53,367 nucleotides of DNA from Cellulosimicrobium cellulans (GCF_006539945.1 NZ_BJNZ01000033.1:1-53367); one strand, 5' to 3'; shown: positions 1 through 8,769, numbered from the stretch's first letter. Translations and numbers: made by a program. Notes: generated by a model from the sequence alone, not told the origin.

Positions 1-997
1 GGCGGGCTCGCCACGCAGGTGCGCGGCGTCCGCGTCGTCGGGGCGGACGGCGAGGTGCGCGAGGCGGTCGGCCGCGCAGGACCGCGACCTGTTCGAGCTG
101 AGCCGCCTGGGGCTCGGTGTCACGGGCATCCTGTCGGCGGTCACGCTCGAGGTGGTGCCGGCGTTCCTGCTCCGCGCACAGGAGGAGCCCTGGCCGCTGG
201 ACCGCGTGCTGGAGGGACTCGGCGCGCCGGACGACGCCGACGGGCTCGTCGGGGGCAACGACCACTTCGAGTTCTACTGGTTCCCCCACACGCGCCGGGC
301 CCTGACCAAGCGCAACAACCGGCTCGCGCCCGACGAGGAGGCGGCGGAGCTCGAGCGCCTGCGGACCACCGGGCCCGGGCCGGTCGCGCGGGCGCGCACC
401 TGGGTCGACGAGGAGCTGCTGTCCAACGGCGCGTTCGAGCTCGTCAACCGGCTCGCGACCGCGGTCCCGCGCGTGACCCCGCGGCTCAACGCCGTCTCGG
501 CCCGTGCGCTCGCGCCGCGGACCTACGTCGCGCCGTCGCACCAGGTCTTCGTCACGTCGCGCCGCGTCCGGTTCCGCGAGATGGAGTACGCCGTGCCGCG
601 CGAGCGCCTGGTGGACGTGCTCGCGAGCATCGACGACTGGCTGAACCGGTCCGGCGAGCACGTGCCCTTCCCGGTCGAGGTCCGGTTCGCGGCGCCCGAC
701 GACGTCTGGCTCTCCACGGCGCACGGGCGCGAGACCGCGTACGTCGCGGTCCACCAGTACGCGCGCCTGCCGCACGAGCGGTACTTCGACGCCGTCGAGC
801 GCATCGTCGCCGAGGTCGGCGGGCGCCCTCACTGGGGCAAGCTCCACGGGCTGGGCGCCGACCGGTTCCGCGAGCTCTACCCCCGGTTCGACGACGCGGT
901 GGCGGTCCGCGACGCGGCGGACCCCGCCGGGGTGTTCGCGAACGCTTACACGGACCGGGTGCTCGGGCGTGCGCCGGGAGCGTCCGCGCGCGCCTGA
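1..997 (+). pseudogene. FAD-linked aldonolactone oxidase (D-arabinono-1,4-lactone oxidase type), 3' part, frameshifted
   Basis: The 5' end lies outside the window. The C-terminal half is a clear D-arabinono-1,4-lactone oxidase/aldonolactone oxidase domain, with the family ending HWGK (about 830-842) and YPRFDDAVAVRD followed by a DPAGVFANAYTDRVLG-like tail. The FAD-domain stretch GGLATQVRGVRVVGADGEV reads in frame 1 from base 1, while the continuation DRDLFELSRLGLGVTGIL reads in frame 2 from about base 80. One surplus base near 66-76, probably a G in gtcggccgc, restores a continuous reading. This is either a genuine inactivating frameshift or a sequencing error. If intact, the enzyme would oxidise a sugar lactone using FAD. 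A TetR gene follows, convergent. Confidence 0.72.
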
Positions 998-1028
998 CGG
1001 CCGCTCCCACGGCCCCCGGGACCGCGGG

Positions 1029-1667
1029 TCAGGCGACGGGCTCCGGTCCGTCCGCGCGCACGGGCGAGCCGTCGGGACGGACCATGAGCGACAGCACGTA
1101 TTCGGCCAGCGCGTGGAAGCTGCGGACCGCGGTCTCGTCGTCCTGCTCGACGAGCCACGCGATCTCGATGCCGTCGATGTACCCGGCGACGATGCGCGAG
1201 AGGAAGCCCATGTCCATCGAGTAGCTGACGTTCCCGCGCTCGGCGACGTTCTCGAGGAAGCCGCGGGTCATCGCCCACGTCTGCTCCAGGTGCGTGTGCG
1301 CGACGGACCGCAGCGCGCGGCTGCGCACGCCCGCCGTCGCGAACTCGAACGTGAGGAGGCGCATGTGCCGGCGCGGGGTGAGCCCGCTCCAGAGCCCGTC
1401 GGCCGCCGCGTGCGCGAGCTGGACGACGTCGCCGTCGACGTCGAGGGCGGCGCGCACCGGCTCGGACGCGACGAGCGCGAGGCTGTTGCCCATCGCCTGG
1501 AGGAGCTCGTCCTTGTCCTCGAAGCAGTAGTGCACGACTCCGAGCGACACGCCGGCCTCGGCCGCGACGCCGCGGATCGTGACGGCCTCGACGCCCTCGC
1601 GGACGGCGATGGTCATCGCCGCGTCGACGAGCTGGGCTCGGCGTTCTTCGACGGACATTCGGTTCAT
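1029..1667 (-). CDS. TetR/AcrR family transcriptional regulator
   Basis: About 212 residues beginning MNRMSVEERR, an ordinary TetR length. The N-terminal helix-turn-helix is recognisable (TIRGVAAEAGVSLGVVHYCF, with the family-typical Y-F end), followed by a mostly helical ligand-binding domain. The C-terminal layout (HMRLLTFEFATAG, RIVAGYIDGIEIAWLVEQDD) resembles the BetI/TetR_C_6 class. Alternative starts are ATG 1658 and a GTG at 1709. The ligand and targets are unknown. It could control the adjacent oxidase or itself; a spaced inverted repeat lies just upstream of the start. Confidence 0.88.
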   Translation of the reverse strand: MNRMSVEERRAQLVDAAMTIAVREGVEAVTIRGVAAEAGVSLGVVHYCFEDKDELLQAMGNSLALVASEPVRAALDVDGDVVQLAHAAADGLWSGLTPRRHMRLLTFEFATAGVRSRALRSVAHTHLEQTWAMTRGFLENVAERGNVSYSMDMGFLSRIVAGYIDGIEIAWLVEQDDETAVRSFHALAEYVLSLMVRPDGSPVRADGPEPVA

Positions 1668-1681
1668 GTGCGATTCATCCC

Positions 1682-1711
1682 ATGTGTCGTTCTTGGGAAA
1701 GTCAAACACAT
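1682..1711. promoter_or_regulatory. Candidate operator upstream of the TetR gene
   Basis: A perfect 6-bp inverted repeat, ATGTGT at 1682-1687 and ACACAT at 1706-1711, is separated by 18 bp and lies 15-44 bp upstream of the TetR start. The position suits autoregulation. The arms are short, so this is only a candidate. Confidence 0.3.
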
Positions 1712-1834
1712 CGATGCGCTCTCGGCGATCGTAGTGCCTGCTCGTGGGCCTGGCACCCGGGACGCCGGGAGGCGAGAATGGCGAGCCGAACCCGCTGCAC
1801 CCGTCACGCCCCTGCCCCCCGACGAAGGACGACC

Positions 1835-2404
1835 GTGCCCCGACCGCGCCCCCCTCGCACCCTCCGGACCCTCGCGACCCTCGCGACCGCGGCGCTCGCC
1901 CTCACGGGCTGCGGCGGTCCCGCGGATGCCGGGGCGGACGACGCGCCGGTCACGTACGACGTCCCCGAGGTCCCCGTCCGGGTCACCGCTCCCCCGGGCT
2001 GGGAGCGCGTCACCCGCGACGGGGCCTTCGTGCTGCGTGCACCGAGCGGGTCGGGGTCGGCGGACTTCCGGGCGAACGTCGTCGTGACGGGCACGCGGTC
2101 CGCGGCCACTCTCGAGCAGGCCGGCGCACGGACCGCCACGTCCGTCGACGCGATCCCCGGCTGGATCCTGGACGCCGACGGTCAGGGCACCACCACCCTC
2201 GGCGAGCTCCCCGCCTTCCGGGTCGCGGGCACGTACGAGACGGCCGGGACGGTCGTCGTCCAGGAGATCCTGGCGGTCCGGACCGGCGACGCGCCGGACG
2301 ACTGGGTCGTCGACCTCACGGCCTCGTACGCCGACGGTGACGCCGACGCCGCCGCGCAGACGCGCGCGATCCTCGAGAGCGTGCAGCTCGCCCCCACGGG
2401 CTGA
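1835..2404 (+). CDS. Putative lipoprotein, LpqN/LpqT-like
   Basis: Starts at GTG 1835 behind a Shine-Dalgarno stretch (gaaggac). The 189-residue product has an Arg-rich n-region, a hydrophobic core and a lipobox ALTG-C with the acylated Cys at about residue 26, so it should be exported and lipid-anchored. The mature part (VRVTAPPGWERV, then alternating strands ending ILESVQLAP) resembles the small LpqN/DUF1795 fold seen in actinobacterial lipoproteins, but identity is uncertain. Its stop is only 2 bp from the ispF stop, convergent, with no terminator between them. Confidence 0.75.
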   Translation: MPRPRPPRTLRTLATLATAALALTGCGGPADAGADDAPVTYDVPEVPVRVTAPPGWERVTRDGAFVLRAPSGSGSADFRANVVVTGTRSAATLEQAGARTATSVDAIPGWILDADGQGTTTLGELPAFRVAGTYETAGTVVVQEILAVRTGDAPDDWVVDLTASYADGDADAAAQTRAILESVQLAPTG

Positions 2405-2406
2405 GC

Positions 2407-2955
2407 TCACGCGGTCGGCGTCCCGACCGCGACGACGAGAGCCGTCGCGACGGCCGCGACGCCCTCCCCACGGCCCGTGAGGCCGAGCCCGTCGGTCGTC
2501 GTGGCCGTGAGCGTCACCGGGGCCCCCGCGGCGGCCCCGAGGGCCGCCTCGGCCTCCGCACGCCGGGGTCCGAGGCGCGGACGGTTGCCGATGACCTGGA
2601 CGGCCACGTTCCCGATCTCGAACCCCGCCGCGCGCACCCGGCGGGCCGCCTCGGCGAGCAGTCGCGACCCGCTCGCCCCGGCCCACTCGGGCGCGCTCGT
2701 GCCGAAGTTCGACCCCAGGTCTCCGAGGCCCGTCGCCGAGAACAGCGCGTCGGCGGCGGCGTGCGCCGCGACGTCCGCGTCCGAGTGCCCGGCGAGGCCA
2801 CGCTCGCCCGGCCAGAGCAGCCCGCCGAGCCACAGCTCCCGCTCCTCGCCCTCGGGGGCGAACGCGTGCACGTCGACGCCGACGCCGGTGCGCGGCAACG
2901 GGGGCACGGCGGCGCGCGGCGGCGCACCCTCGGGGTGCTCGGCGGGCGTCGTCAT
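2407..2955 (-). CDS. ispF: 2-C-methyl-D-erythritol 2,4-cyclodiphosphate synthase
   Basis: MEP isoprenoid pathway enzyme that cyclises CDP-ME 2-phosphate to MEcPP with loss of CMP. The 182-residue protein shows the metal-binding GVDVHAF (Asp28, His30), GHSDADV (His57), the [10 protein letters not shown] loop, [11 protein letters not shown], and the closing [19 protein letters not shown] motif. An N-terminal extension of about 22 residues precedes the usual family start. The ATG overlaps the ispD stop by four bases (ATGA), so the two are translationally coupled. Cytosolic, homotrimeric in the family. Confidence 0.96.
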   Translation of the reverse strand: MTTPAEHPEGAPPRAAVPPLPRTGVGVDVHAFAPEGEERELWLGGLLWPGERGLAGHSDADVAAHAAADALFSATGLGDLGSNFGTSAPEWAGASGSRLLAEAARRVRAAGFEIGNVAVQVIGNRPRLGPRRAEAEAALGAAAGAPVTLTATTTDGLGLTGRGEGVAAVATALVVAVGTPTA

Positions 2956-3731
2956 CGTTCCTCCCGGAGGATCAGCGCGGCGACGCGCAGGTCGTGGGCG
3001 GTGGTGATCTTGGCCGCCGCGGCGTCCCCGGGCACGACGTGGACGGGGAGCCCGAGCGCCTCGACGAGTCCGGCGTCGTCGGTCGCGGCGGACCGCTCGT
3101 CGTCCGCCCGGTGGGCTGCCGACTCGTGCGCCCGGACGAGGAGCGCCCGGTCGAACCCCTGCGGGGTCTGCACGGCGCGCAGCGCCGCCCGGTCCACGGT
3201 CTCGGCCACGGGTTCCGCGCCCGACGGGTCGCCCTCCCGCGCGGGCGTCACGCGCTTGATCGTGTCCGTGACCGGCAGCCCGGGCACGACCGCGGCGTGA
3301 CCCGCACGCACGGCCTCGACGACGCGGCGGACCAGCGCGGGCGGCGCGAGCGGCCGCGCCGCGTCGTGGACGAGCACGACGTCGACCGCCGGCTGCGCGA
3401 GGGCCGAGGGCCCCGCGGTCGCGGCGACGAGCGTGTCGGCGTCCAGCCCCGCGCTCAGGCCCGCGGCGACGGAGGCCTGGCGGGTGCCCGCGCCCTCGAC
3501 GACCCGCACCGGCCGGTCGACCACCGGGTCGTCCTGGAGCAGCGCCGCGACGTGCTCCCGCAGGCCGGGCGGTGCCGTGACGACGATCGTGTCGACCGCA
3601 CCGGACGCGCACAGCCGCCGCGCGGCGTGCACGACCAGCGGCAGGCCGTCGAGCTCGACGAGGGCCTTGGGCAGGTCGAGCCCGAGACGGGTCCCGGAGC
3701 CCGCGGCGGTGAGGACGGCAAGAGTCGGCAC
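2952..3731 (-). CDS. ispD: 2-C-methyl-D-erythritol 4-phosphate cytidylyltransferase
   Basis: Transfers CMP to MEP, the third step of the MEP pathway, directly feeding IspF's branch. The N-terminus carries the nucleotidyltransferase loop [20 protein letters not shown] and QTPQGF are the other family blocks. I prefer GTG 3731 as start because a TAGCGT hexamer (3738-3743) lies exactly 6 nt before it, the pattern of a leaderless actinobacterial mRNA. The GTG two codons upstream (3737) abuts the hexamer and is the alternative. The 3' end overlaps ispF. A strong hairpin separates it from carD. Confidence 0.95.
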   Translation of the reverse strand: MPTLAVLTAAGSGTRLGLDLPKALVELDGLPLVVHAARRLCASGAVDTIVVTAPPGLREHVAALLQDDPVVDRPVRVVEGAGTRQASVAAGLSAGLDADTLVAATAGPSALAQPAVDVVLVHDAARPLAPPALVRRVVEAVRAGHAAVVPGLPVTDTIKRVTPAREGDPSGAEPVAETVDRAALRAVQTPQGFDRALLVRAHESAAHRADDERSAATDDAGLVEALGLPVHVVPGDAAAAKITTAHDLRVAALILREER

Positions 3732-3737
3732 GGGCAC

Positions 3738-3743
3738 ACGCTA
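3738..3743 (-). promoter_or_regulatory. Putative -10 hexamer for leaderless ispD
   Basis: TAGCGT on the minus strand, 6 nt upstream of GTG 3731, so transcription would begin at the start codon. It lies just after the hairpin that ends carD, consistent with an independent ispDF promoter. Confidence 0.45.
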
Positions 3744-3758
3744 CCCGGGCACGACGAC

Positions 3759-3794
3759 GGGGAGGGCGCCGTCCGCACGGACGGCGCCCTCCCC
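3759..3794. terminator. Hairpin terminator between carD and ispD
   Basis: Perfect 16-bp stem (GGGGAGGGCGCCGTCC against its complement) with loop GCAC. There is no U-tract, as is common for actinobacterial terminators. It sits 34 bp past the carD stop. Arms are closely related to the hairpins at 5782-5821 and 41445-41484. Confidence 0.8.
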
Positions 3795-3827
3795 GGTGGT
3801 CTGTCGCTCGGGCCGAGGCCCGGGACG

Positions 3828-4310
3828 TCAGGAGGCCAGCACCTCGTCGAGGATGGCCTCGGCCTTCTCCTCCTCGGTGTGCTCGGCCAGCGCGAGCTCC
3901 GAGACGAGGATCTGCCGGGCCTTCGAGAGCATGCGCTTCTCGCCGGCAGAGAGGCCACGGTCGGCGTCCCGGCGCGACAGGTCGCGCACGACCTCCGCGA
4001 CCTTGATCACGTCGCCCGACGCCAGCTTCTCGAGGTTCGCCTTGTACCGACGCGACCAGTTGGTCGGCTCCTCGGTGTAGGGTGCACGAAGCACCTCGAA
4101 AACGCGGTCGAGACCCTCCTGACCGACGACGTCACGCACGCCGACGAGGTCGACGTTCTCGGCTGGGACTTCGATGGTCAGGTCGCCCTGCGCGACCTTG
4201 AGCTTGAGGTAGATCTTGTCCTCTCCGCGGATGGTGCGCGTCTTGATCTCCTCGATCAGTGCGGCTCCGTGGTGCGGGTAGACAACGGTCTCGCCTACTG
4301 TGAACGTCAT
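3828..4310 (-). CDS. carD: CarD family RNA polymerase-binding transcription factor
   Basis: 160 residues, the normal length. The N-terminal Tudor-like RNAP-interacting domain ([15 protein letters not shown], residues 3-17) binds the RNAP beta subunit; the helical C-terminal domain includes [13 protein letters not shown] with Trp85, the residue that wedges at the upstream edge of the -10 bubble in the mycobacterial protein. CarD stabilises open complexes, especially at rRNA promoters. Start ATG 4310 is preceded by an AAAGGGG Shine-Dalgarno. The carD-ispD-ispF neighbourhood is conserved in actinobacteria. Confidence 0.97.
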   Translation of the reverse strand: MTFTVGETVVYPHHGAALIEEIKTRTIRGEDKIYLKLKVAQGDLTIEVPAENVDLVGVRDVVGQEGLDRVFEVLRAPYTEEPTNWSRRYKANLEKLASGDVIKVAEVVRDLSRRDADRGLSAGEKRMLSKARQILVSELALAEHTEEEKAEAILDEVLAS

Positions 4311-4338
4311 CTGCAGATGTCCCCTTTCGCGGTGGTCC

Positions 4339-4344
4339 ACCTTA
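4339..4344 (-). promoter_or_regulatory. Putative carD -10 element
   Basis: TAAGGT on the minus strand about 28 nt upstream of the carD ATG, giving a short leader that contains the Shine-Dalgarno sequence. No convincing -35. Confidence 0.35.
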
Positions 4345-4574
4345 CCACGCGGAAGGGCGGAAATCCGAGCCCCTGAGCCCCTTGACAAGCCGGACCGGAC
4401 GACGTTTTCCCAGGTCAGCGCCGTGTCAGCGCGCCTCACGAACCTCGCGGGGAGGGCCACAGGGCCGTGCGGCCGGCCGCCGAGCGCTCCCGACGCCCGC
4501 ACGACGCCGCGTGACACCGCTCACGCCCGCCCCCCGCAGCGCCGGTTCCGGCCGCCCCACCTCGCCCGACGCAC

Positions 4575-4580
4575 TAGGCT
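4575..4580 (+). promoter_or_regulatory. Putative -10 element of the lipoprotein gene
   Basis: TAGGCT about 42 nt before the GTG start at 4623, the same hexamer that precedes several other genes here. Confidence 0.4.
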
Positions 4581-4622
4581 GGGCGCGGAATCCAGTCCCC
4601 CTCTCGCAGCCCTGGAGTGCAC

Positions 4623-5129
4623 GTGACCCGCATCCCGACCCCCCGAGCAGCGACCCGTGCGGCGTCCCGAGCGACCGGCCGCGCGCGCTACTGGGCAGTC
4701 CCGCTCGTGGTCGCGAGCGTGGCCGTCGCGGCTGCCTGCTCCCCCATCGAGACGAACCGCCCCTACTCGCCGTCGGACGGCCTGCGCGTCAACCTCACCG
4801 ACGACCTGCGCGGCCTCAACCTCCTCGTCGTGAGCGCGGCCGAGGGCGACGCCGGTGCGCTCGTCGGAGCCTTCGCGAACGACTCGACCGAGGACGTGGA
4901 GTTCGACGTGACGCCCGAGGGCGGCGACCCCGTGACCATCCCCGTCGCCGCCGGCGAGACCGTCTACCTCGGCACCGAGGACGGGTTCGACGCGCAGATC
5001 GGCCGCGTCGACGCGGCGCCGGGCGGCATGCTGCCCGTGACGGTCAGCGTGACCTCGGGAGAAGAGCAGGCCCTGTCGCTCCCCGTCCTCGACGGCACCC
5101 TTGAGGAGTACGCGCACCTGCTGCCGTGA
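4623..5129 (+). CDS. Hypothetical lipoprotein
   Basis: About 168 residues. A Thr/Arg-rich n-region is followed by a hydrophobic segment and AAAC at the lipobox, so export and lipidation are expected. The mature domain (VNLTDDLRGLNLLVVSAAEGD, LVGAFANDSTEDVEF, ending VLDGTLEEYAHLLP) looks like a single beta-sandwich of the kind that binds copper or sits near the cell wall in other actinobacterial lipoproteins, but I cannot name a family. Start GTG 4623 has a CTGGAG Shine-Dalgarno; GTG 4617 is the alternative. Followed by another lipoprotein gene on the same strand. Confidence 0.8.
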   Translation: MTRIPTPRAATRAASRATGRARYWAVPLVVASVAVAAACSPIETNRPYSPSDGLRVNLTDDLRGLNLLVVSAAEGDAGALVGAFANDSTEDVEFDVTPEGGDPVTIPVAAGETVYLGTEDGFDAQIGRVDAAPGGMLPVTVSVTSGEEQALSLPVLDGTLEEYAHLLP

Positions 5130-5179
5130 CGTGCAGGCCGGGCCGGGAAATGGGCTCGGTCCGTGTCACCGGCTCCCGC

Positions 5180-5185
5180 TAGCCT
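5180..5185 (+). promoter_or_regulatory. Putative -10 element
   Basis: TAGCCT about 54 nt upstream of the GTG of the septum-formation-like lipoprotein gene, with an AAGGA Shine-Dalgarno in between. Confidence 0.35.
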
Positions 5186-5238
5186 TCGCGTGCCCGCCCT
5201 GACCGTCGTGGTCGGGGCACCTCCACGAAGGAACCCAG

Positions 5239-5766
5239 GTGACCCTGTCCCGTACCACCCGTCGGCCGCTCCTCCTCGTCGTGAGTGCCGTCGCCCTCGC
5301 CCTGACCGCGTCGGGCTGCGGCGCGATCCTCGACGAGATCTCCGGGCCGTCCGAGGCCCAGCGCGACGAGCCCGGTGGCGAGGTGACCGAGGCGTCGGAC
5401 GCCGACGTCTTCTCCGTCCAGGTGGGCGACTGCATCGTGTCCTCGCGGCTCGACGACGCGGCCGAGGTCGAGTCGGTCCCTGTCGTCCCGTGCGCCGAGC
5501 CGCACGACCTCGAGATCTACGCCGAGTCCGAGCTCCCCGAGGGCGACTACCCCGGCGAGGAGGCCATCACGGCGAGCGCCGAGGAGTTCTGCGCCGGGGA
5601 GTTCGAGCCGTTCGTCGGCCTGCCGTACGAGGAGTCGGCGCACGAGTACTGGTACTTCACGCCTCTCGAGGACGGGTGGAACACGCAAGGCGACCGCGTC
5701 GTCCAGTGCGTCCTCGACACCAACGGCACCGACGTGACGGGGTCGCTCCAGGGCTCGGCGACCTGA
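5239..5766 (+). CDS. Septum formation family (PF13845-like) lipoprotein
   Basis: 175 residues. Signal sequence with lipobox TASGC (Cys about residue 27). The mature domain has the family pattern FSVQVGDCI, VVPCAEPHDLEIYAES, PYEESAHEYWYFTPLE and VVQCVLD; the spaced Cys residues probably form disulfides outside the cell. The name is inherited from the Pfam family and the actual role is not established. Starts at GTG 5239 with AAGGA upstream. A strong bidirectional hairpin follows and separates it from convergent pstB. Confidence 0.82.
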   Translation: MTLSRTTRRPLLLVVSAVALALTASGCGAILDEISGPSEAQRDEPGGEVTEASDADVFSVQVGDCIVSSRLDDAAEVESVPVVPCAEPHDLEIYAESELPEGDYPGEEAITASAEEFCAGEFEPFVGLPYEESAHEYWYFTPLEDGWNTQGDRVVQCVLDTNGTDVTGSLQGSAT

Positions 5767-5781
5767 CCTCGCGCACCGCGC

Positions 5782-5821
5782 ACGACGGCGCCCCTCCCCG
5801 CGTGGGGAGGGGCGCCGTCGT
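5782..5821. terminator. Bidirectional hairpin terminator
   Basis: Perfect 18-bp stem with loop GCGT between two convergent genes (the lipoprotein gene ending 5766 and pstB ending 5858). No U-tract. Related in sequence to the carD and ppa hairpins. Confidence 0.85.
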
Positions 5822-5857
5822 CGATTCGCCCGGCCCGCCAGGGCGCCAGGGATCAGG

Positions 5858-6637
5858 TCACCCGAAGCGTCCGGAGATGTAGTCCTCCGTGGCCTGCTGG
5901 GTGGGCGAGGAGAACATCGTCGCGGTGTCGTCCATCTCGATGAGGCGACCCGGCTTGCCGGTGCCCGCGATGTTGAAGAACGCGGTCCGGTCGCTCACGC
6001 GCGCCGCCTGCTGCATGTTGTGCGTGACGATGACGATCGTGTACTCGTCCTTGAGCTCCGCGATGAGGTCCTCGATCGCGAGCGTCGAGATCGGGTCGAG
6101 CGCCGAGCAGGGCTCGTCCATGAGGAGCACCTGCGGCTTGACCGCGATGGCGCGCGCGATGCACAGGCGCTGCTGCTGCCCGCCGGACAGGCCCGAGCCC
6201 GGGCGGTCGAGGCGGTCCTTCACCTCGTTCCACAGGTTCGCGCCGCGCAGCGAGGTCTCGACGAGCTCCTCCGCCGCGGACTTCGAGATCCGCTTGTTGT
6301 TGAGCTTCACCCCGGCGAGGACGTTCTCCTTGATGGACATCGTCGGGAACGGGTTGGGCCGCTGGAAGACCATGCCGACCTGACGACGGACGGCGACCGG
6401 GTCGACGTCGTCCCCGTACAGGTCGACGCCCTCCATCGCGACCGTCCCCTCGACGCGCGCGCCGGGGATGACCTCGTGCATGCGGTTGAGGGTCCGCAGG
6501 AACGTCGACTTGCCGCAGCCGGACGGGCCGATGAAGGCCGTCACGGACTGGGGGTCGATCGTCATGCCGACGTCCTGCACGGCGAGGAAGTCGCCGTAGT
6601 AGATGTTGAGGTCCTTGACGTCGATGCGCTGTGCCAT
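5858..6637 (-). CDS. pstB: Phosphate ABC transporter ATP-binding protein PstB
   Basis: 259 residues with all ABC motifs: Walker [10 protein letters not shown] (37-45), Q-loop region FQRPNPFP, signature LSGGQQQRL (150-158), Walker B LLMDEP (171-176), D-loop SALD and H-loop His206. [12 protein letters not shown] is diagnostic of PstB. It energises high-affinity phosphate import with PstC and PstA at the inner face of the membrane, and in the family the complex also signals phosphate status to SenX3 through PhoU. Last gene of leftward pstSCAB, 15 nt after pstA. Confidence 0.98.
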   Translation of the reverse strand: MAQRIDVKDLNIYYGDFLAVQDVGMTIDPQSVTAFIGPSGCGKSTFLRTLNRMHEVIPGARVEGTVAMEGVDLYGDDVDPVAVRRQVGMVFQRPNPFPTMSIKENVLAGVKLNNKRISKSAAEELVETSLRGANLWNEVKDRLDRPGSGLSGGQQQRLCIARAIAVKPQVLLMDEPCSALDPISTLAIEDLIAELKDEYTIVIVTHNMQQAARVSDRTAFFNIAGTGKPGRLIEMDDTATMFSSPTQQATEDYISGRFG

Positions 6638-6652
6638 CGGAGCTGTCCTGTT

Positions 6653-7636
6653 CTAGCGGAGGGTCTTGGGGGCGAACCAGCGGGTGACGAGTCGCCCGAC
6701 GAGGTTGAGCAGCATGACGATGAGGATCAGCGTCAGGGCGGCCGCCCAGGCCCGGTCGTAGTTGATGTCGGGGATGCACACGACGTCGGTGACGTTGCTG
6801 CAGGGCACCAGGCCCTGGCTGTACTGCCGGTACACGTACACGGGCAGCGTCATCATGCGGCCCTCGAAGAGGTTGCCGTTGATGGAGTCGACGACGCCGA
6901 CGGTGATGAGGAGCGGCGCGGTCTCGCCGATGACGCGTGCCACGGCGAGCATGACGCCCGTCGTGATGCCCGCGATCGACGTGCGCAGCACGACCCGCAC
7001 GACGGTGAGCCACTTGGGCACGCCGAGCGCGTACGCCGCCTCGCGCAGCTCGTTGGGCACGAGGCGGAGCATCTCCTCGCACGAGCGGACGACGACGGGG
7101 ATCATGAGGACGGACAGCGCGACCGAGCCGACGATGCCCATGCGCACACCCGGCCCGAAGATCACCGCGAAGAGCGCGTACGCGAAGAGGCCGGCGACGA
7201 TCGACGGGATGCCCGTCATCACGTCGACGAAGAACGTCACCGCGCGCGCCAGGGGACCGCGCCCGTACTCGACGAGGTAGATCGCGGCGAGCAGGCCGAT
7301 CGGGACCGAGATCACCGCGGCGCCCAGCGTGATGAGCAGCGTGCCGAGGATCGCGTGGTAGATGCCGCCCGCGTCCATGCCGCCGAACACCCCGCGCATG
7401 GAGTGCGTGAGGAAGTAGACGTCGAACCGCTCCATGCCGTGCACGACGACGGTCCACGCGACCGAGACGAGCGGCACCATCGCGAGGGCGAACGCGCCCC
7501 ACATGAGGACCGTCATGGTGCGGTCCTTGCGGCGGCGGCCGGCGTCCGCGCCGCGCAGGAGCGCGCGGACGGACGCGGTGCGCTCCGGGTCGGGCGCGGA
7601 GGCCCCGCGCGCGGGGCTGGTGCTGAGGGCGCTCAT
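6653..7636 (-). CDS. pstA: Phosphate ABC transporter permease PstA
   Basis: 327 residues with about six membrane segments. The Arg-rich N-terminus (about 40 residues) precedes the first helix (TVLMWGAFALAMVPLVSVA). The EAA loop REAAYALGVPKWLTV and the GETAPLLITVG stretch mark a PstA-type MetI-like permease. The ATG shares one base with the pstC stop (TGATG), so translation is coupled. A loop near the C-terminus contains CSNVTDVVC, which could form an extracytoplasmic disulfide. Confidence 0.97.
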   Translation of the reverse strand: MSALSTSPARGASAPDPERTASVRALLRGADAGRRRKDRTMTVLMWGAFALAMVPLVSVAWTVVVHGMERFDVYFLTHSMRGVFGGMDAGGIYHAILGTLLITLGAAVISVPIGLLAAIYLVEYGRGPLARAVTFFVDVMTGIPSIVAGLFAYALFAVIFGPGVRMGIVGSVALSVLMIPVVVRSCEEMLRLVPNELREAAYALGVPKWLTVVRVVLRTSIAGITTGVMLAVARVIGETAPLLITVGVVDSINGNLFEGRMMTLPVYVYRQYSQGLVPCSNVTDVVCIPDINYDRAWAAALTLILIVMLLNLVGRLVTRWFAPKTLR

Positions 7637-8658
7637 CAGTTGGCTCCCGAGAAGTCCTTGCGCCGCGCGACGATCGCGCGGGCGCCCATGTTGACGAGCA
7701 GGGTGATGAGGAACAGCGCGAGGCCGGTCGCGATGAGCGCGCTCACCCCGAGCGGGTTGGCCTCGGGGAAGTCGGCCGCGATGTTCGCGGCGATCGTCTG
7801 CTGCTGCCCGGCCTGCAGGATCTTGAACGAGTAGAGGAGCCCGGGCGAGAGGATCATGAGCACGGCCATCGTCTCGCCGAGCGCACGGCCGAGGCCGAGC
7901 ATCGCGGCCGAGATGACGCCCGAGCGCCCGAACGGGACGACCGCCGTGCGGATCATCTCCCAGCGTGTCGCGCCGAGCGCGAGCGCCGCCTCCTCGTGGA
8001 GCTTCGGCGTCTGGAGGAACACCTCGCGGCTCACGGCGGTGATGATCGGCAGGATCATCACCGCGAGCACGAGCGCGACGGTGAGCAGGACGCGGCCGGT
8101 CGGCGAGGCCGGGCCGGCGAAGAGCGGGAACCAGCCGAACGTGTCGGCGAGCCACGACCACACCGGGACGACGATCGGCGGGAGCACGAGCGAGCCCCAC
8201 AGGCCGTAGACGACGCTGGGGATCGCCGCGAGCAGGTCGACGACGTACCCGAGGGTCGACGCGAGCCGGCGCGGCGCGTAGTGCGAGATGAAGAGGGCGA
8301 TCCCCATGGCGACCGGTGTCGCGAGCAGGAGCGAGAGCGCTGCCGCGAGGAGCGTGCCGAAGATCAGCGGCCCCACGAAGGACACGAGCGACGCGCCCTC
8401 CGGGAACCAGGACACCTCCTCGGAGAGCGCGTCCCCGCCCGCGGTGAGCGCGGGCCACGCGCGGATCACGAGGAAGATCGCGACCGCGGCGAGGACGGCG
8501 AGGATGAGCCCCCCGGCGCCGGTCGCCGTCCAGCGGAACGCACGGTTCACGCCGCGGTCGGAGTTCCGCGCACGACGGCGCGGGGCGCCCGGGCGCGACG
8601 CGCCGGACGGGCCGCCCGGCGCGGGGCCCGGCGTCGTGGGTGGGGCTGTGGTGGTCAC
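7636..8658 (-). CDS. pstC: Phosphate ABC transporter permease PstC
   Basis: 340 residues. A Pro/Ala/Gly-rich N-terminus is followed by about six membrane helices. EEAALALGATRWEMI is the EAA loop that contacts PstB, and LGRALGETMAVLMI is the PstC-typical transmembrane stretch. Starts at GTG 8658. Separated by 111 bp from pstS, with a GC-rich hairpin in the gap that could reduce read-through so that PstS is made in excess. Confidence 0.97.
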   Translation of the reverse strand: MTTTAPPTTPGPAPGGPSGASRPGAPRRRARNSDRGVNRAFRWTATGAGGLILAVLAAVAIFLVIRAWPALTAGGDALSEEVSWFPEGASLVSFVGPLIFGTLLAAALSLLLATPVAMGIALFISHYAPRRLASTLGYVVDLLAAIPSVVYGLWGSLVLPPIVVPVWSWLADTFGWFPLFAGPASPTGRVLLTVALVLAVMILPIITAVSREVFLQTPKLHEEAALALGATRWEMIRTAVVPFGRSGVISAAMLGLGRALGETMAVLMILSPGLLYSFKILQAGQQQTIAANIAADFPEANPLGVSALIATGLALFLITLLVNMGARAIVARRKDFSGAN

Positions 8659-8721
8659 TCGTGCTCCCGGTGCATGCGGTCCTGCTGCGTGAGGTCTGGT
8701 TCGCGGACGATCTCGCGGATC

Positions 8722-8757
8722 AGGGGCGACGGGGCCCGCAGGCCCCGCCGCCCCCCT
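8722..8757 (-). terminator. Intercistronic hairpin, pstS-pstC
   Basis: GGGGCGACGGGGCC and GGCCCCGCCGCCCC can pair around a CGCA loop with one mismatch. Position just after pstS suggests an attenuator or RNA-stabilising structure that sets the pstS:pstCAB ratio. Confidence 0.5.
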
Positions 8758-8769
8758 GGTCCGAGATCG

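Larger units (their letters stand above)
4311..4622. other. Divergent intergenic region carD / lipoprotein
   Basis: No gene seen. It holds a probable carD -10 (TAAGGT, minus strand, 4339-4344) and a TAGGCT -10 for the rightward lipoprotein gene (4575-4580). A TTGACA at 4382-4387 has no matching -10 at 16-18 bp. A short tandem gagcccc repeat lies at about 4367-4381. Confidence 0.5.

Noticed and set aside
4382-4387. Perfect TTGACA -35
   Set aside because: No acceptable -10 at 16-18 bp on the plus strand; left as unassigned.
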